Positions 50,901-62,886 of a stretch of DNA of 64,000 nt are shown here, in pieces. Position 1 is the stretch's first letter. The number at the start of each line of letters is the position of its first letter. Below the pieces are notes generated by a model, which had not been told where the DNA came from, did no database searches, and saw only the letters and a program-made list of their open reading frames with translations. The stretch comes from Baylisascaris procyonis (Eukaryota > Nematoda > Chromadorea > Rhabditida > Ascarididae), in NCBI GenBank assembly GCA_037389465.1, contig JAZARR010000082.1, positions 1,972,501 through 2,036,500 of the forward strand. Direction: 5' to 3'. Position numbers and translations under genes: made by a program.

Positions 50901-53252
50901 AACTTACCAAACAGATACCATAAAACAAAAAAAAAAAAAAAATCCACTTACTCATTATATCTTGCTAATTTGAACAAAAAAATTCTCGCGGTTTTTCTTT
51001 CTCGTTTTTCCACCTTCCCGACGATCTACACGAAAATATACCATATACCATTCAACATGCTCTAAAATTAACCCCGGTACGATCGCTTCAGCAGGTACAT
51101 GAGCCACAAGGATACGATCAATGTTCTCATATTTGATCATCGTTGTTTGATCATCGCGATAATCGATGATCAATGCTTGCCGTTTCCCCTCGACAAAGTG
51201 CACCAATTCTCGAGGACCGATCGTTAGCTCGAACTCTGAAAAGAACGTATAGAATTATTGAAAACAAACAAAATTAAACTTCAGTTTAACCGTGCTCAAT
51301 AAATTTTGCCCATATCAGATAATTTATTGGTAACTGGCACATCCTTCCGTTGGTAATTATAACCATTTGCCGCCCACCCCCTCCCCCCTCCGCATCTCAC
51401 TTCGCATATGTTTCGCTTGATATTTTATCGTAAACATGCAACTTCTTCAGAAAAATTCTTGTGCTTCGCAAGATAACATCAAGCTGAATTCATTCTTTCC
51501 ACACACTCACCCTAATCGGAAGGGATCACGTGAGATAGGAACAAACTCCGAACCTTGCCCATTGAAGCGACTCCATTTCTCACTCAACAAATGATATCTA
51601 CTAACGAATTTTCAACAGCCTAATAACTACAAAACTCTTATAAGAATTGAGGGGATGACTGCATTTTCACTTTTTTCCCTATTCTACTCAAGAAAAAAAA
51701 AAAAACAAAAATAAAACTGCAAAGAAGCAAAAGCCTACCGAATCCAACTTTTGAATTTCCTTTATCGATACCATTCATCGCACTCTCAGTTAGCTGTATA
51801 TCCTTAGCACGATAGATCTTTTCAACTTCTTTCAGATCGTATCTTTTGCGAAGACTCTCTTCCAGTTCACCCAATCGAGATATACAAATTTTAAATAAAT
51901 CGTAGAATCGACGACCATCCTGAAAAAACTTTTGATAACTAAAAAACCAGTGAGATTAGCGACAAAGATCAAACAATGAGACGTTTCCTCTCTCAACTTT
52001 CCTTCCTGCTACTCTTCCACGAATAACGATAGGGACCTTTCACCGATATTCATTCGCTTATTAGCCTGTCATCCATTCAAAAGCACCTTACCTTATTCCT
52101 ACAAATAGCAATCAACCTAAAGAATGTAAATGACGCCTTGTGTTTCCACTTTCGTGGTAACAGCTTAGCAACACACTGATCTAATTCAATTACATAAGAA
52201 AAGATATGAACAGAATAAAACAATTTAGTGAACAGAAGGGAACGGGGGGGGGGGGGAGAGGAGGAGGTGGAGGAAAACAAAGAAGGAAGCACTTGAAAAT
52301 GAAGGAAACACTTGAAAATGTCGAAGTTATATTCATCAATTCTACTACCTGAGTCTAAAGATGCTGACTCTTTCATTCTTCTCTCCGTTCGATGCACTCA
52401 TTATGAATAAATAAATAAATAAAAACGAACCGGTGTTGACTTGAATTGTGTGAAATCGTTTTTACGAATAATAAGTTGCGATATAACACCCATTCTTGAT
52501 AATAGCTGATAGCTCTGTTCTTCATCGCCTTCTTTTTGTTTGAGAGTTGCCTCATCGAATAGCCGCTCCACATGCGAAAATGCCCTTTAAAGAGATTTTC
52601 GACAGTAAAACGAATAGCAAATTTATTTATGACTTGCACAACTTATCAACTAAAGTCAACAGATTATCCATAGCCATCTTTTGTGGTCGATAAATTTAAC
52701 CTTAGAAAAAGAAAAGTAAGCACGATTAAATCGAGGATAACGTTTAAACAGGACTCATGACGAAAACGATTGAAAACTGTTGATCATAACCAATGGGTAT
52801 AGGGTTCTACGAGTTAAAACCTATTTAACTGGACCTGGTCAGTAAATGCCTACTACTCCACTGAGGCCAAGTTTAATCCCTAATGTGTCCAGATTAACTG
52901 AAACTATTCGGGTCGTTCAATTAGAGTACGATTTAATCTAGACATCAGTCGCATGAAGTTTGTTAAAACGTTCAGCACTCAACAAACCTTTCCAACGACA
53001 CAAACAGCTAATGCAGTAAACAAGAAGGATCATATCTGAAATACATATAAAAACCCTATTAGCTTAAAATAGGTGTTTTATCTAGTTTCCATCATTTATT
53101 TATGCAACATTTAGGACTCACTTGACAGAGGTAAGCCTTTCAATGAGTTGCTTTTGTCGGGGTACAAGATCGCTAGCTGCCTTTAAAGCTGTCATATCGT
53201 TGAAGCACAGATCCGCCAAACGTCTACTTGTAACTGACGAATCGTGCACCAT
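40315..53252 (-). CDS. USP8: Ubiquitin carboxyl-terminal hydrolase 8 (USP8/UBPY), complete
   Basis: Endosomal deubiquitinase that acts with STAM/ESCRT-0 on internalised receptors. Eighteen minus-strand exons, all phases consistent, 938 residues: 53252-53122, 52584-52431, 51919-51739, 51235-51049, 50680-50509, 49854-49683, 49386-49162, 48917-48580, 47871-47744, 46988-46926, 45457-45296, 44883-44778, 44514-44407, 43896-43777, 43453-43310, 42085-41990, 41354-41190, 40479-40315. Residues 1-155: USP8 dimerisation-like helices. 156-310: rhodanese-like domain (LIIDYRD, FLDGGFKNW). 330-583: Pro/Ser-rich linker with P-A-V-D-R-S-K-K-P (503-511, STAM SH3-binding type), RSYNSSP (534-540) and VIPDRSIKP (571-579). 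597-938: catalytic domain with NLGNTC (Cys608), GHYTS (His894), YYDDES (Asp911/912) and zinc pairs C758/C761 and C807/C810. The exon 10-11 join uses a weak CCAAAG acceptor; the exon 14 donor could also be 9 bases later. Confidence 0.97.
41694..41705. repeat. Poly-C run
   Basis: Twelve consecutive C in a USP8 intron, preceded by further C-rich sequence. Comparable runs occur at 10772, 25021, 42810, 50040 (G) and 52244 (G). Confidence 0.9.
47575..47615 (+). mobile_element. Probable CR1-like 3' tail remnant
   Basis: ATTCGGGGCGCTGCAATGAA followed by TAAA repeats closely resembles the 3' ends of the two CR1-like elements in this window (CTTCGGGACGTTGAAATAAA). It lies in the intron of USP8 between exons 9 and 10, in antisense orientation to that gene. 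Sequence immediately upstream shows no clear reverse-transcriptase motif. Confidence 0.5.
47887..47964. repeat. (TA)n microsatellite abutting a USP8 splice acceptor
   Basis: About 39 uninterrupted TA units. In the USP8 sense direction (minus) the tract ends about 14 bases before the acceptor TTTGCTTTGCAG of exon 9, so it occupies the place where branch point and pyrimidine tract would normally lie. Translated Ile-Tyr frames across it are artefacts. Confidence 0.9.
52244..52256. repeat. Poly-G run
   Basis: Thirteen consecutive G followed by a purine-rich stretch to about 52285, in the USP8 intron between exons 2 and 3. Confidence 0.9.
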
Positions 53253-53600
53253 CCTCAAAACACAAATACCTTCAAAACTATACAACAATAAAACGACCAC
53301 CGATTGCTTAATCACACGATACAAGAAATAGGCACTATTGCAGAGAACGATGGCACCCCGCTTGCGAACTGTGAACGCAGCTGCGCTCGTGCTCAATGCC
53401 GCGTACGCACCACTACCGTACTCTGCACTTTGCAAGCTAATACTAATGCGCATCACAGAAACTCGAAAATTTGTGATAGAAACATGCGATTTTTTTTTCA
53501 ACCATTCAATTTAAGAAAGACCCCATATAATAATGCTCGCCCACTGCGTCGCTTTTTTTGCAATCGATTTAATGAGATGATTTTATATATGAGGATTGCT
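53253..53600. promoter_or_regulatory. USP8 5' flank, less AT-rich
   Basis: On the minus strand the frame stays open for 83 codons upstream of the chosen USP8 ATG, with an Ala/Ser-rich stretch. An N-terminal extension is therefore possible, though family length favours the ATG at 53252. On the plus strand a frame at 53351 starts MAPRLRTVNAAALVLNAAYA after a TATTGCAG site and could be a first exon of a divergent gene. Neither is proven. Confidence 0.3.
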
Positions 53601-53634
53601 TCAAAAAATTGAAATTTACCTTAATAATATCGTA

Positions 53635-53765
53635 AGAACAATGGCAATAACGACAACGGTTAGAGTAACAGTAGTAGCCATAACAACAGTAATAGCGATA
53701 ACAATGACAATGGCATTAACAACAGCACCAACGACACTGACAGTAACAACAACAACGGTTATGAC
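53635..53765 (+). repeat. Degenerate (AAC/ACN)n trinucleotide tract
   Basis: An imperfect run of AAC, ACA, ATA and ACG triplets that translates as a Thr/Ala/Val-rich frame. Low-complexity sequence, not a recognisable protein. Confidence 0.6.
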
Positions 53766-53789
53766 AAACACGCGGCATCAATATGGATT

Positions 53790-54135
53790 GTAGAGCCGAC
53801 CGGCGGCGTCAACCAAGCAAGGGAATGCGTCGTCCTTGGTCATGCGGCAGAAGAGGAACTCTGAGATGTAGGACTCGAAATTATTTTAAATGAGGATCTT
53901 GCGCTTTAGAGTGGCTTGTCTAGTTGGATGTCACTTACGAATAAAAACACACGAACACATGCAGACGACCATCAGACATATAGGTGGTACGTTCGAAGTA
54001 GCATTGAGGAACTTCTTATGGACCTTGTGTGGATGGGATGGATGTTCTTTCGAGGAGATATGAAAACCGGGGTTCACTTCATCTTGGATGGGGCTGTAAA
54101 TATCTGGCTTCTGAATGATCGCTATAAGCTTCAAG
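53790..54135 (-). other. Possible coding fragments of an unrecognised gene or pseudogene
   Basis: The minus strand holds two open pieces that look more protein-like than their surroundings. FERTTYMSDGRLHVFVCFYS (about 54000-53942) ends at a good GTAAGT donor. FESYISEFLFCRMTKDDAFP, then CLVDAAGRLYNPY and a stop, spans about 53885-53790. I could not join them convincingly or name a family. This could be a short gene upstream of USP8 on the same strand, or a decayed element. Confidence 0.3.
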
Positions 54136-56220
54136 CATGTTTTTTTTTAAATTGAAAAACAAAGTTAAAGACCTGTCCCTTTATCTTGTTGTTTTTGGCA
54201 TGAGCTTTGCGCACTTTTTTCGTCGAAATCAGACAGGTTTGATTCTCTATTTCTCTATAGTCTCGCGTCCTTTTGCGAATGTTCACTTGCGTCTTTAAAA
54301 TTTCCAAAGGAAGTGCACTTTGCAAACGGAAGACACATTGTGCACTGGAAAAGAAGGTCGGAGATCGCTAAAGGAATAGTCATCGAGTTGATTCGTATAT
54401 TTTCATTGCTTTGTTCTTCCCATATAAAATTTCTAAAAACATTATTTAATAATAAGTATGCGACTGTTGTTGTGCTTTCTTATCGGAATGAGAGATATTG
54501 CATCGATTGACAAAAATTACGTCGAATCGTTTATGATCTACTTGAAATATGTAATGAGAAAAGCAGTAGATGGGAAATTTTGAATTTTATACATACCTAA
54601 ACGCACCATTGTTAAATTTTTGGCATTGATGATTCTCTACAACTCCAATGCAAATTGCTCTCGCTTGTTTCATATTATTCCCTTTACTATTCAAATATTA
54701 AATTGTCTTTTTTTACAAAATTGAATCAAATAAAACAATTTTCATACAAAGATTTCATGATTTCATGATGGTCACTAATAATTCTTTTAAACCTGATGGC
54801 TAAATTCATTGGCCAACATTTTGGAGCATCTGAATATCACTTTCTCGCTTGCAGCGAAATCATTTATTGCTGCTACCGGTGGTCCATGTTGTTTTGTTAT
54901 GATGGACGACACGGTTATTCAAGAGTTATGCTCTCCAAATACGAGGTTCATAGAGCTTGTTGCAAAAAAAAGAACCTTAGGTTGCCGCATGGGCTTTTTA
55001 GACGGTATATTAGAATAGTCGGAGCACATAATGTGGGAGTTCACTATGATTGACCACATATGTAATATAATATTCAAATTTTTTTTTTCACATGTTTGTA
55101 GTCATTTTCTTGCAAATTTATGTCCAGTTATTGATATTGACGGTTAGCTAGCCGAGAGTGTGCATTGCTTGTTGTTGGCTGAAACTCGAGTGGTCAACAT
55201 TCGTCATGGTTAATATTAATTCTATTCATCGCGTGATATTTGCACTATTTAACGAAATACTTTCTGAATGTTTTCTTGTTGAAGAATTCCCTCATGCTTA
55301 GTGGACATTATTATGGATGCATAATGTTGGTCACCGAATCTTCGTTTAATAACACAGTAGATGAAAATAATGACATCCCAACTGCCTTAGAAATTGTTAT
55401 GTGATGAATGAATATATATATTAGGAAAAGGGGACATTAATATCTTTGCTAAATGGTTCACTCAAAATGGATGTTTTTCATTAGTACCCATAGAATCGCC
55501 ATTTTAAGATTAATGCATTCTGCGAATTTTTTAAGGTTCATAAAGATAACTTCATTAACAAGTTTAATTCTTGAATTAATTGCAACTGATCAGATATCGA
55601 AGGCTGTTGACGAGTAATTTTGCTTAGGGACGTTGATCGTGGACGATGTCTTCTTCTATGGGAGGGGAGGGGTGGAGGCGGGCTGGAGGTGAGCTCTTCA
55701 TCCAAGACGGAAACAAGCTCATAACGAGATGCATCTCTGCGGTACAGGCACCAAAATAGGGCTTTGAAGTGACACTAGCAGTGAGTCTGAATTGAACAAC
55801 TGTGATAGGCAATAGTTTGATAGCGTCGAATCTCATCAAGAATCTGTTACCTGGAATTCGATCGGAAGCAAAGTTTACATAACAAAAATTGTCCCATTTT
55901 TTAAATGAATCGATATTGTAGTTCTCTGAGGTTGACGGATATCTCGACGAATATGAAGGGGATAAGGCATACGAAGCTGTTAAAAAGGTACCGTTGCGTT
56001 GACATTATACTTGAGTTTTCATTCCGCATACAACGCTTTCTGCACACCATTCCCCTATTGAGCTATATCGCGAAGCATTTGTCTTCATCCTATCATTTCA
56101 TATAAAGCGCTTCAGCTTTTAATTTGTTCGCTGGTAGAACAGAAAGCACTCTCACTTACAGAGCTACTAATCCGTTCGCCTCGTTGCTTTCTTCGGCGTA
56201 CCGCACTTCGAGGTTATATG
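54136..56220. other. No identified gene
   Basis: The missing 5' exon(s) of the RMDN-family gene should lie in this interval or within 56440-57606, on the plus strand, but I could not identify an exon with the conserved W-R-x-A-R-A helix. Frames at 54796-55053 and 55624-55839 have no family resemblance. Confidence 0.4.
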
Positions 56221-56436
56221 CTATTCCTTACAACTATTTTTCATGAATGCCTCTGAACGACTAATTTCAAATTGTAGTCGTTCAATTATATGGATTCTGC
56301 GCTCTTTTGCTTCAGTATAAATTCTCAACTCGTTAAAAAACCGAATGTTTAATTTTCCAAATTCAAGCTCGATAGTTTTCAGCTTATTTCGGGAAGTATT
56401 TCTGATCGAATCGGCCTCTATTGCCGTTTCGCTCAT
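56221..56436 (-). CDS. Small helical/coiled-coil protein, 71 residues, unknown function
   Basis: A single open frame starting MSETAIEADSIRNTSRNKLK and ending MKNSCKE. It is rich in Glu, Lys, Arg, Ile and Leu with heptad-like spacing (KLKTIELEFGKLNIRFFNEL), so a helical or coiled-coil protein is likely. The ATG follows TATAACAG by two bases, a typical placement for a spliced-leader acceptor, which favours a real gene. I do not recognise the family. It would lie in, or just upstream of, the RMDN-family gene on the opposite strand. Confidence 0.45.
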   Translation of the reverse strand: MSETAIEADSIRNTSRNKLKTIELEFGKLNIRFFNELRIYTEAKERRIHIIERLQFEISRSEAFMKNSCKE

Positions 56437-57606
56437 GCCTGTTATATACGCTCGAATAAGTGCTTTAAAGATGTACAAAAATGTAAAGCAATTCTTGGCG
56501 AAGGTTAGTGGCTAATCCTTGTCAGTGAGGTCATTAGTCAACATGATTGTTGATGCTAATTGATATCGGTTAAATGTGATCGATTTTGGTGACCAGTTTG
56601 ATCCAAAATGGTATAATGATTGTTATCGAATTTGAAACTCATTCGGTAACCAAATTACTTATTGAAATTCAATAACAATTGAAATTCTGGCACTTTATGC
56701 ACTTTAATATTTATTATCATTAAATTTACATATTTTATTGTATAATAAATATTAGCTTTCCATATAAAATTTTGTTTGTGGACCGTCTAAAGTGGTGGAA
56801 TGATCGTTATCCATAAGAATTCCATCTACCAATTCCATGAAGGTGGGCGATGATTCTTTCTAAATCCCTCAAAAGGTTTAAAAAGTGCTGAAAATTATGA
56901 TTTATATTGGGGCTTTAATATTATCAAATTTGAGACGATAGAATATACGTTTTCATGCATATGTGCTTGTCTTGATAAATATTCAAGCCATAATGAGGTG
57001 GGAGTCTTCACGAGTGGACAAGTGTCGCCTATGTCTGCCTCCTTCCTCTCCGCTCCCTCTTTCTTTCACAATCATTCGACTATCGCAAACGATTTTTCCC
57101 TTCCAAATCACCTGAAATTTGTGGTGATAAGTTGATGAATATAATCTGTATCATATGAATAGTCTTCGCAATAAAATGTCATTTTTATTTACATATTCTG
57201 ATGGACACTTAAAAATACATAAGATTAGCAATTCAAATTTTATATAATAGTCGTTCGATAAATTCATCGAATAAGAAATAAGATATGACTATTAAATATT
57301 GCTCTATTGTTTTCTTCGAATATTTTTGTAATCGGCTGACAAAAATTACTAATAAATTTCAGTTTTATTTTCTTGATGTACCAACCTCTATGCGATGGAT
57401 TGCGTGATGTGAATTCCCGTATCTTGTTGACGATGTGTCGCTATTTTTGCATTCACCTATAATCTCTGCACAGTAATATGAAAATTCGCCAAGCAAATAA
57501 ACCATATTATATAATTTGATTGTTCACATCTAAACTTTGAATATTTTATTGAGAAATAAACGGGTTAGGCTCCACTAGCTGTAATTCTATTAATGATTTA
57601 TTTCAG

Positions 57607-60600
57607 CACACGAGGCATGCAAAAAGGCCTTTGAGCTTGATCCAAAAAACAAGGATGTTCTGAAATGGTGTTCCATAGTAACCGGATCGCTAGCGGACAT
57701 TTCGGACGGGGAAGAGAGAATCCAGCTCGGTTACGAGTTCAAGGTTATTCACCGAAATTTACTATTTTTTCGAATTTTTAAAAATATCGCCAAACGAAGT
57801 CATCGTTTTCTGGGCATTAACGCAAATCATGCGACATATAACAGTGTTTTGGGATGTGGCTTTGAGGAGGGGGAGGGGGAGAGGAGGGAGTCTAAACAAA
57901 GTGGATTCACATGTGATGCGCATTCCCCTTCTCCCGAGTTTTAAGAAAGTTACTGAGACGCATTATTTTTAGCACAGCTCTGATATATTGATTTTGACTC
58001 AATTCGCGACTTATGCATTTGAATGAGAAAATACGGAAGTACAGAAAAATTTAACACTTTAGAATGAAATTTGTTGCTTGATTTATGAAAATTTCAGTCA
58101 TTTCCTCATGTTGTTTCAGTAGATGACAGCTGTTTAAGAAGGGATCCGCAAAAATCTTGCCTCATTTTTAAGCGATCAACATTTATTGAATATACTGAAA
58201 ACATCGCAAATTTCCCCATATAGATTAATTTCTCTTTATTTTTTCTCTATCATTAGCAAGTTTCATGCTTTGCTAAAAAAATATTCATTTCCATATTTGT
58301 TGAAAACTTTGGATAGCGGCTCTCGGATTGGATATTCCAGAGTTTGGGGATTTACATCTCCTATAATCAAAAAGATATTTTCTTTTGCCTGGATCGAACC
58401 AATAATCATTGAAGCGTTAAAAAAATCTTTTCTTACCCACTTGTTGTTGTTCCCCTCTCCAAAAAAATGATATTATTTCTTAGCTTGTTTTATGTTGATT
58501 TTGCACTCGAAAATGAGTGTCGAATCTATTGATTGCTATCGAATAATGACAGTAAATACAAACCAAATGATATTAGAAAGTTTTAAATTTATTATTACAG
58601 GATTATATCGATGAGGCAATAAAAGTGGCACCTGATTCTAGTGTCTATCATATGCGAGGTCGTTTTATTTATGAGGTGAGTTTTTCATTTCACCGATATT
58701 GGATCTGCTATGACGATCGCTTTATTGTGCCATTAGGATCTTGATATTTTAATTTCGTCATTGTTTTTAAGAATATTGTTGTAATTTGTGATGGTTCTAA
58801 TGCATATTTCTGTGAGCCTGTATGGTTTTCAATATACAGATGAAGGTCCTTTTTCTATATGAAAATGGATGATCTGACATCCGTATCAGCTAAAACCCAT
58901 GAACAGGTGTGATATTACAGGTGACATGAACAGGTGTGATATTACAGGTAGCAAATTTGTCGCAGGTGAAGCCCGCAATGGCGACCAAACTTTTCAGTGG
59001 CACATCAACAATGTACACGTTCGATGAGGCACTAAAAGACTTACTCAAGGTAAAGTATTCAAATTCTATGAGAGCAACGTTTGCACAATAAAGTAAAGAT
59101 ATCATTACATCGGTAAACACTTTGATGAATTATCTTATGCAGTATATGTAAGATGGCTAGTTGCTTTAAGTAAAAATACTTTTATAAGAAGTGAAAATCT
59201 TAAAAATACGAAAGGAAAGAATCCCACCGAATTTTATTTTATTTTTCTTAATATTTTCACATACTGATGCAATAATGTTCACCTCTATAAAAAAGGGATA
59301 GAGAGAATAAAGAGAAGGAGAAAAAATAAGAAAAATGGTTGGGGAACTGCGAAATGAAAATGAGCAATTTTATTTATAAGCGGTGCAATATCCATCAGAA
59401 TTATAACAGCGGGTCGATGCAGCGGTAATTTTATAAATATTAAAACAAGAGTAGTACCATTCGAAATATTAAGGGGAAAACACATCGCATTTCCATGTGT
59501 ATTAAGAAGAGAAAGGCGTAACGCTTTCTTAACTGCTGTTTCGTCGTTGGATGTACGGTTTTAATTTGGAATGTAATTATGCATGGACGAAAGCAGGCTG
59601 ATTCGTAAGGGCTTGAATCAATGAATTGTTCACGAACGTGTCTAACCAAAGATGGGAAATTATGATCGCTCTAGGGAAATCTCCCTACACCTCCGAAAGG
59701 CTATGGAAAAAGGAAGCGGAAGATAACAGTCTGGAAAACTTGGAATTAGAAAAATAGGGAATAATTTTGTGCAAATTTTCGAATAAAATATGATTATAAC
59801 AACAATTGAATACTTAATTCAAACATTGCAAGTTACATTTTAAAACTGTTTCGATTTGCATTTTTCAGTGAAATTTTATGAACTGTTAACAGTAACGCTA
59901 TTGCTTGAGGTAAATATTTTCAATCACTGCAAAAGTGAAATCATCAAAGATAAATTATTGGAAATGAATGATAATAACAAATAAAGTGTAATAATGAAAA
60001 CTGATTTTTCATTCTTGTAGAAATAGAGGATGAAAATGATGGCAATAAAATGTCAACCATCATACTTTGCCAGTAGGCGTTTGGGTACCTAAGAAAAAAA
60101 TCCTTCAAATTTAATGTAAAGGTTGAAAGGAAGAAGCAAATCCCACCTGTTCAACTACTTCGAATCGTTTCCGTACCCCTCCCTCTTCCACTTCCCCTCA
60201 ACCTCCTACCACTATGAACTTTTATTCTTTCAGCCATTTCTATGATTCTATATATCGAGCTAAAATATCGATCGCAACATGTGAGGATTAAAACGAATTC
60301 ATTTGAATATGAAATGTTGCCTGTGAATACAATATTGCAGGCAGAAGAGATGAATCCACACCAGTTGGATAATCTGCTTTTTATTGCGAAATGCTTCTTT
60401 GCGAAAGGTTCGTTTTTTTGTTGCATATTCTACATCATTGAATAGTCTCCGGCGACGTCGGTTCGCTGATCATGAACGTTGCAGGTGTGCTTCATCTGTG
60501 ATCGGTGTTGGTCCCAAAAGCTTATTGCTTAAGAATTTGCATAAGGCGGTCGAAGTTGCATAAGAATTAAGCACCACTTAAACCGCCCATTTCCCAGGAA

Positions 60601-62886
60601 GCCCTCAAAAACTGAAATAGCCGAAATTTCTTTCAAGTTTTCTCACTCTCGGGAATTTGTCCGCTGTATTGGACTTTCACCCATTTCAGTATAACCAGTG
60701 GGTCATAGAAAAGATAGCGCGTAATATTTAGGTTATTTGTGTTGATGAAGATCGCGGCATAAAATTCAGACTTGAATATCCCCGGCGATAATGAAAAGGC
60801 GACACAGTCTACTCAGGCCATAGTTGTGTATAAATATTTTTCTTTCTTATCACTATAAGATGTCATTTGCGGGTGAATGAACCGATCGATGAGAAATTCA
60901 AAAAAAAAAATGCCGTGTAAATACAAAAAATCACACAAAAAAATTCGTGTTGGAAGCAATGTCTTCGAGAATGCAAGATTCTCTAGAAGATTGCAGAATG
61001 CAGTGAAAATGCAGAAAAATACATTAAATGGAAAATGCGCTCCCGTTTCATCCGGATATTGCGATGGATGAGGGACAGAACTAATATATGCTAAACAGAG
61101 GGAAGGAGACTAATAGGTGGTGCTTATGCATTGAGCTAGGCTTTGTTACCTTGAACTGTAAAATATGGGTACTATAAACGTATAAATACTTGTGCGTACA
61201 TATGTTTGCATATCTGCATTTGTTCCTGTTTACATTTATATTTACAATATATGTTATGTACATATCCATTTATTCATTCATATATTTATATCGGACGGCG
61301 ACTTTGGCTCACAGCTCCAAGATCGCTAGCAGGTTTAAGATGGAAAGGGGGAGACGAGTCTCGTGAGCCTCCGAATTAAGGCGGCCTCCATGGTTGGCGG
61401 TGAAATTGTACGAGCTGTCGCACTCGAAGAAAGAGTATAGATCACACGCGTTTAGGTGTGGTCGGGTCCTTTCAGACCCAAGGTCAGAAGCCATCGAAGT
61501 GACCTATTCATACCCTTCATATGGGCCAGTGAATGAGATTATACTTTGAGCCAATGAATGGGATTTTTCAAGAAGGATTCATATCACAACAAAGAGCTTG
61601 ACTCCAAGCCAAAATTTGTTTTGTGCGATCAAAGCGCCGTTGTTACAAGACATCCATGAATCCAGAAATAGTTTACAACTGCGATGGAATACTCCCAAAT
61701 TGGGACGATTAAGGTTTCTTCAACTTGCCAAAAAATTAATGTAATCAGTAAATAAAGAAATTCGATGAGCTTAAGATTAAAATAAGCGTTCATTAAACTA
61801 TAGAAAATGATAGAAGAGGAAAGACCACAATCACGATCTAATTTACTATTAATAATAATTAAATGTGCGATTTAAGTTTCATCATAGCACAACTCTCGAT
61901 TTGCATTGCTCGTTTGCAAGTTTCTTCTATTGTTAGCTATTCATTCTCAGATGATATTACTTCCGTTTATTGTTTAATCTAATGAAGAAAGTAAAATAGT
62001 GGATTGTAGGTAACAAGATGCAAGCACAACACTATTTGATGCTTATGAATGAGTGCAATTTAATCGACGAAGCCGACGAAGTGATAATGGCCGAAGCAAA
62101 CCACCTCAAAATGATTCACATTGTCGACGATGTATGAGTGTTAAGTATCTTTTTGTGGAAAGAGATTTACCCGCTGATAATCACAACTATGTTTATATTT
62201 TTTATCATTGAGACTAAAATTATCTAAACTTGATTGAGTTTTCCGTTAATATTCCGTCTATTTAGTTATCCAATATAAAATGATGCTTTAGATGAGCTCA
62301 TTAAAGTTAATTAATGCAAATCGCATTCTGCTTATAGATATTATATTGATGTCGTTTTATTTATTTATTTTTTTAATGATACTTTGTTGATGGATAAGAA
62401 GTGATGGATTATATTTCCCATATTGTTAGCTAAATTGCAGTTTATTTTTTATAATAGTAAGAAGTGGGTCGCCATATATAACGCAACATCATGTTCGTGG
62501 ACCGAAGACAATTTGCATAGATTTGGATGGATTTGTAATTTGCATATACGTGGGATTAGCAGGTGGTTATTTTTATTGGTAAGCGTTGTGTGTTGCACTT
62601 TGTATGTCGATCGTACCGCAGTATTATGTTTTATATGTTAAGATATTAGCATATCGCTTCGAGGCATAAAAATAGAATATGATATAATAGTGGGACGCAA
62701 ATGAATAAAATGCATTCATGATGAGTCCAGAATCTAGCTGAATTTTAGACATCCCACGAAGAAACAGCGAAAGAGAACAGTTCGATTGAATCGACAATCT
62801 CCGATGACGAAAGAGAAGATATGCGGCTGAATGACTCGATCGAAGAGGAAGCTGGTCCCAGTGACAATGAAATGTCTCGTGCTTAA
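57607..62886 (+). CDS. RMDN: Regulator of microtubule dynamics (RMDN) family protein, 5' end missing
   Basis: RMDN proteins are TPR-like helical proteins that associate with microtubules, mitochondria or ER; the C. elegans RMD-1 acts in chromosome segregation. Six exons, phases consistent: 57607-57743, 58601-58675, 58948-59049, 60341-60407, 62010-62131 and 62749-62886 (stop TAA). ACKKAFELDPKNKDVLKWCS corresponds to the family's EAL-L---N--AHKWYA, then GSLADISDGEERIQLGYEFK to the GS--EY-G-K-KI--GY-IK helix. IDEAIKVAPDSSVYHMRGRF is the next TPR-like pair, ATKLFSGTSTMYTFDEAL matches AxxLFATPPxSTYEEAL, and AEEMNPHQLDNLLFIAKCFF matches AEEVNPNF--NLLLLGKCYL. The last exon is an acidic Ser-rich tail. 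About 213 codons are present; the first exon here begins in mid-codon (phase needs one preceding base), so at least one upstream exon is unidentified. Confidence 0.88.
58898..58951 (+). repeat. Tandem duplication of a 3' splice site
   Basis: A 27-base unit (CATGAACAGGTGTGATATTA plus CAGGT and two more bases) is present twice, at 58898-58924 and 58925-58951. Each copy carries the same acceptor GATATTACAG. The coding exon of the RMDN-family gene joins at the second copy (58948). Confidence 0.9.
61291..61503. repeat. GC-rich structured island in an RMDN intron
   Basis: About 210 bases of balanced composition within very AT-rich intron sequence. It contains the near-palindrome GAGACGAGTCTC (61351-61362) and hairpins CACAC/GTGTG (61443-61447 with 61456-61460) and GGGTC/GACCC (61464-61468 with 61475-61479). 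The minus strand is open for 61 codons but resembles no protein I know. It may be a repeat-family member or a non-coding RNA. Confidence 0.4.

Noticed and set aside
52090..52185. Minus-strand piece with CVAKLLPRKWKHKASF between a plausible acceptor and a GTAAGG donor
   Set aside because: USP8 exons 2 and 3 already join in phase 0; in that phase this piece hits a stop, so it cannot be included.
53253..53501. 83-codon upstream extension of USP8
   Set aside because: No ATG-proximal family similarity; the dimerisation-like domain starts shortly after the ATG at 53252. Kept only as a possibility in the 5' flank entry.
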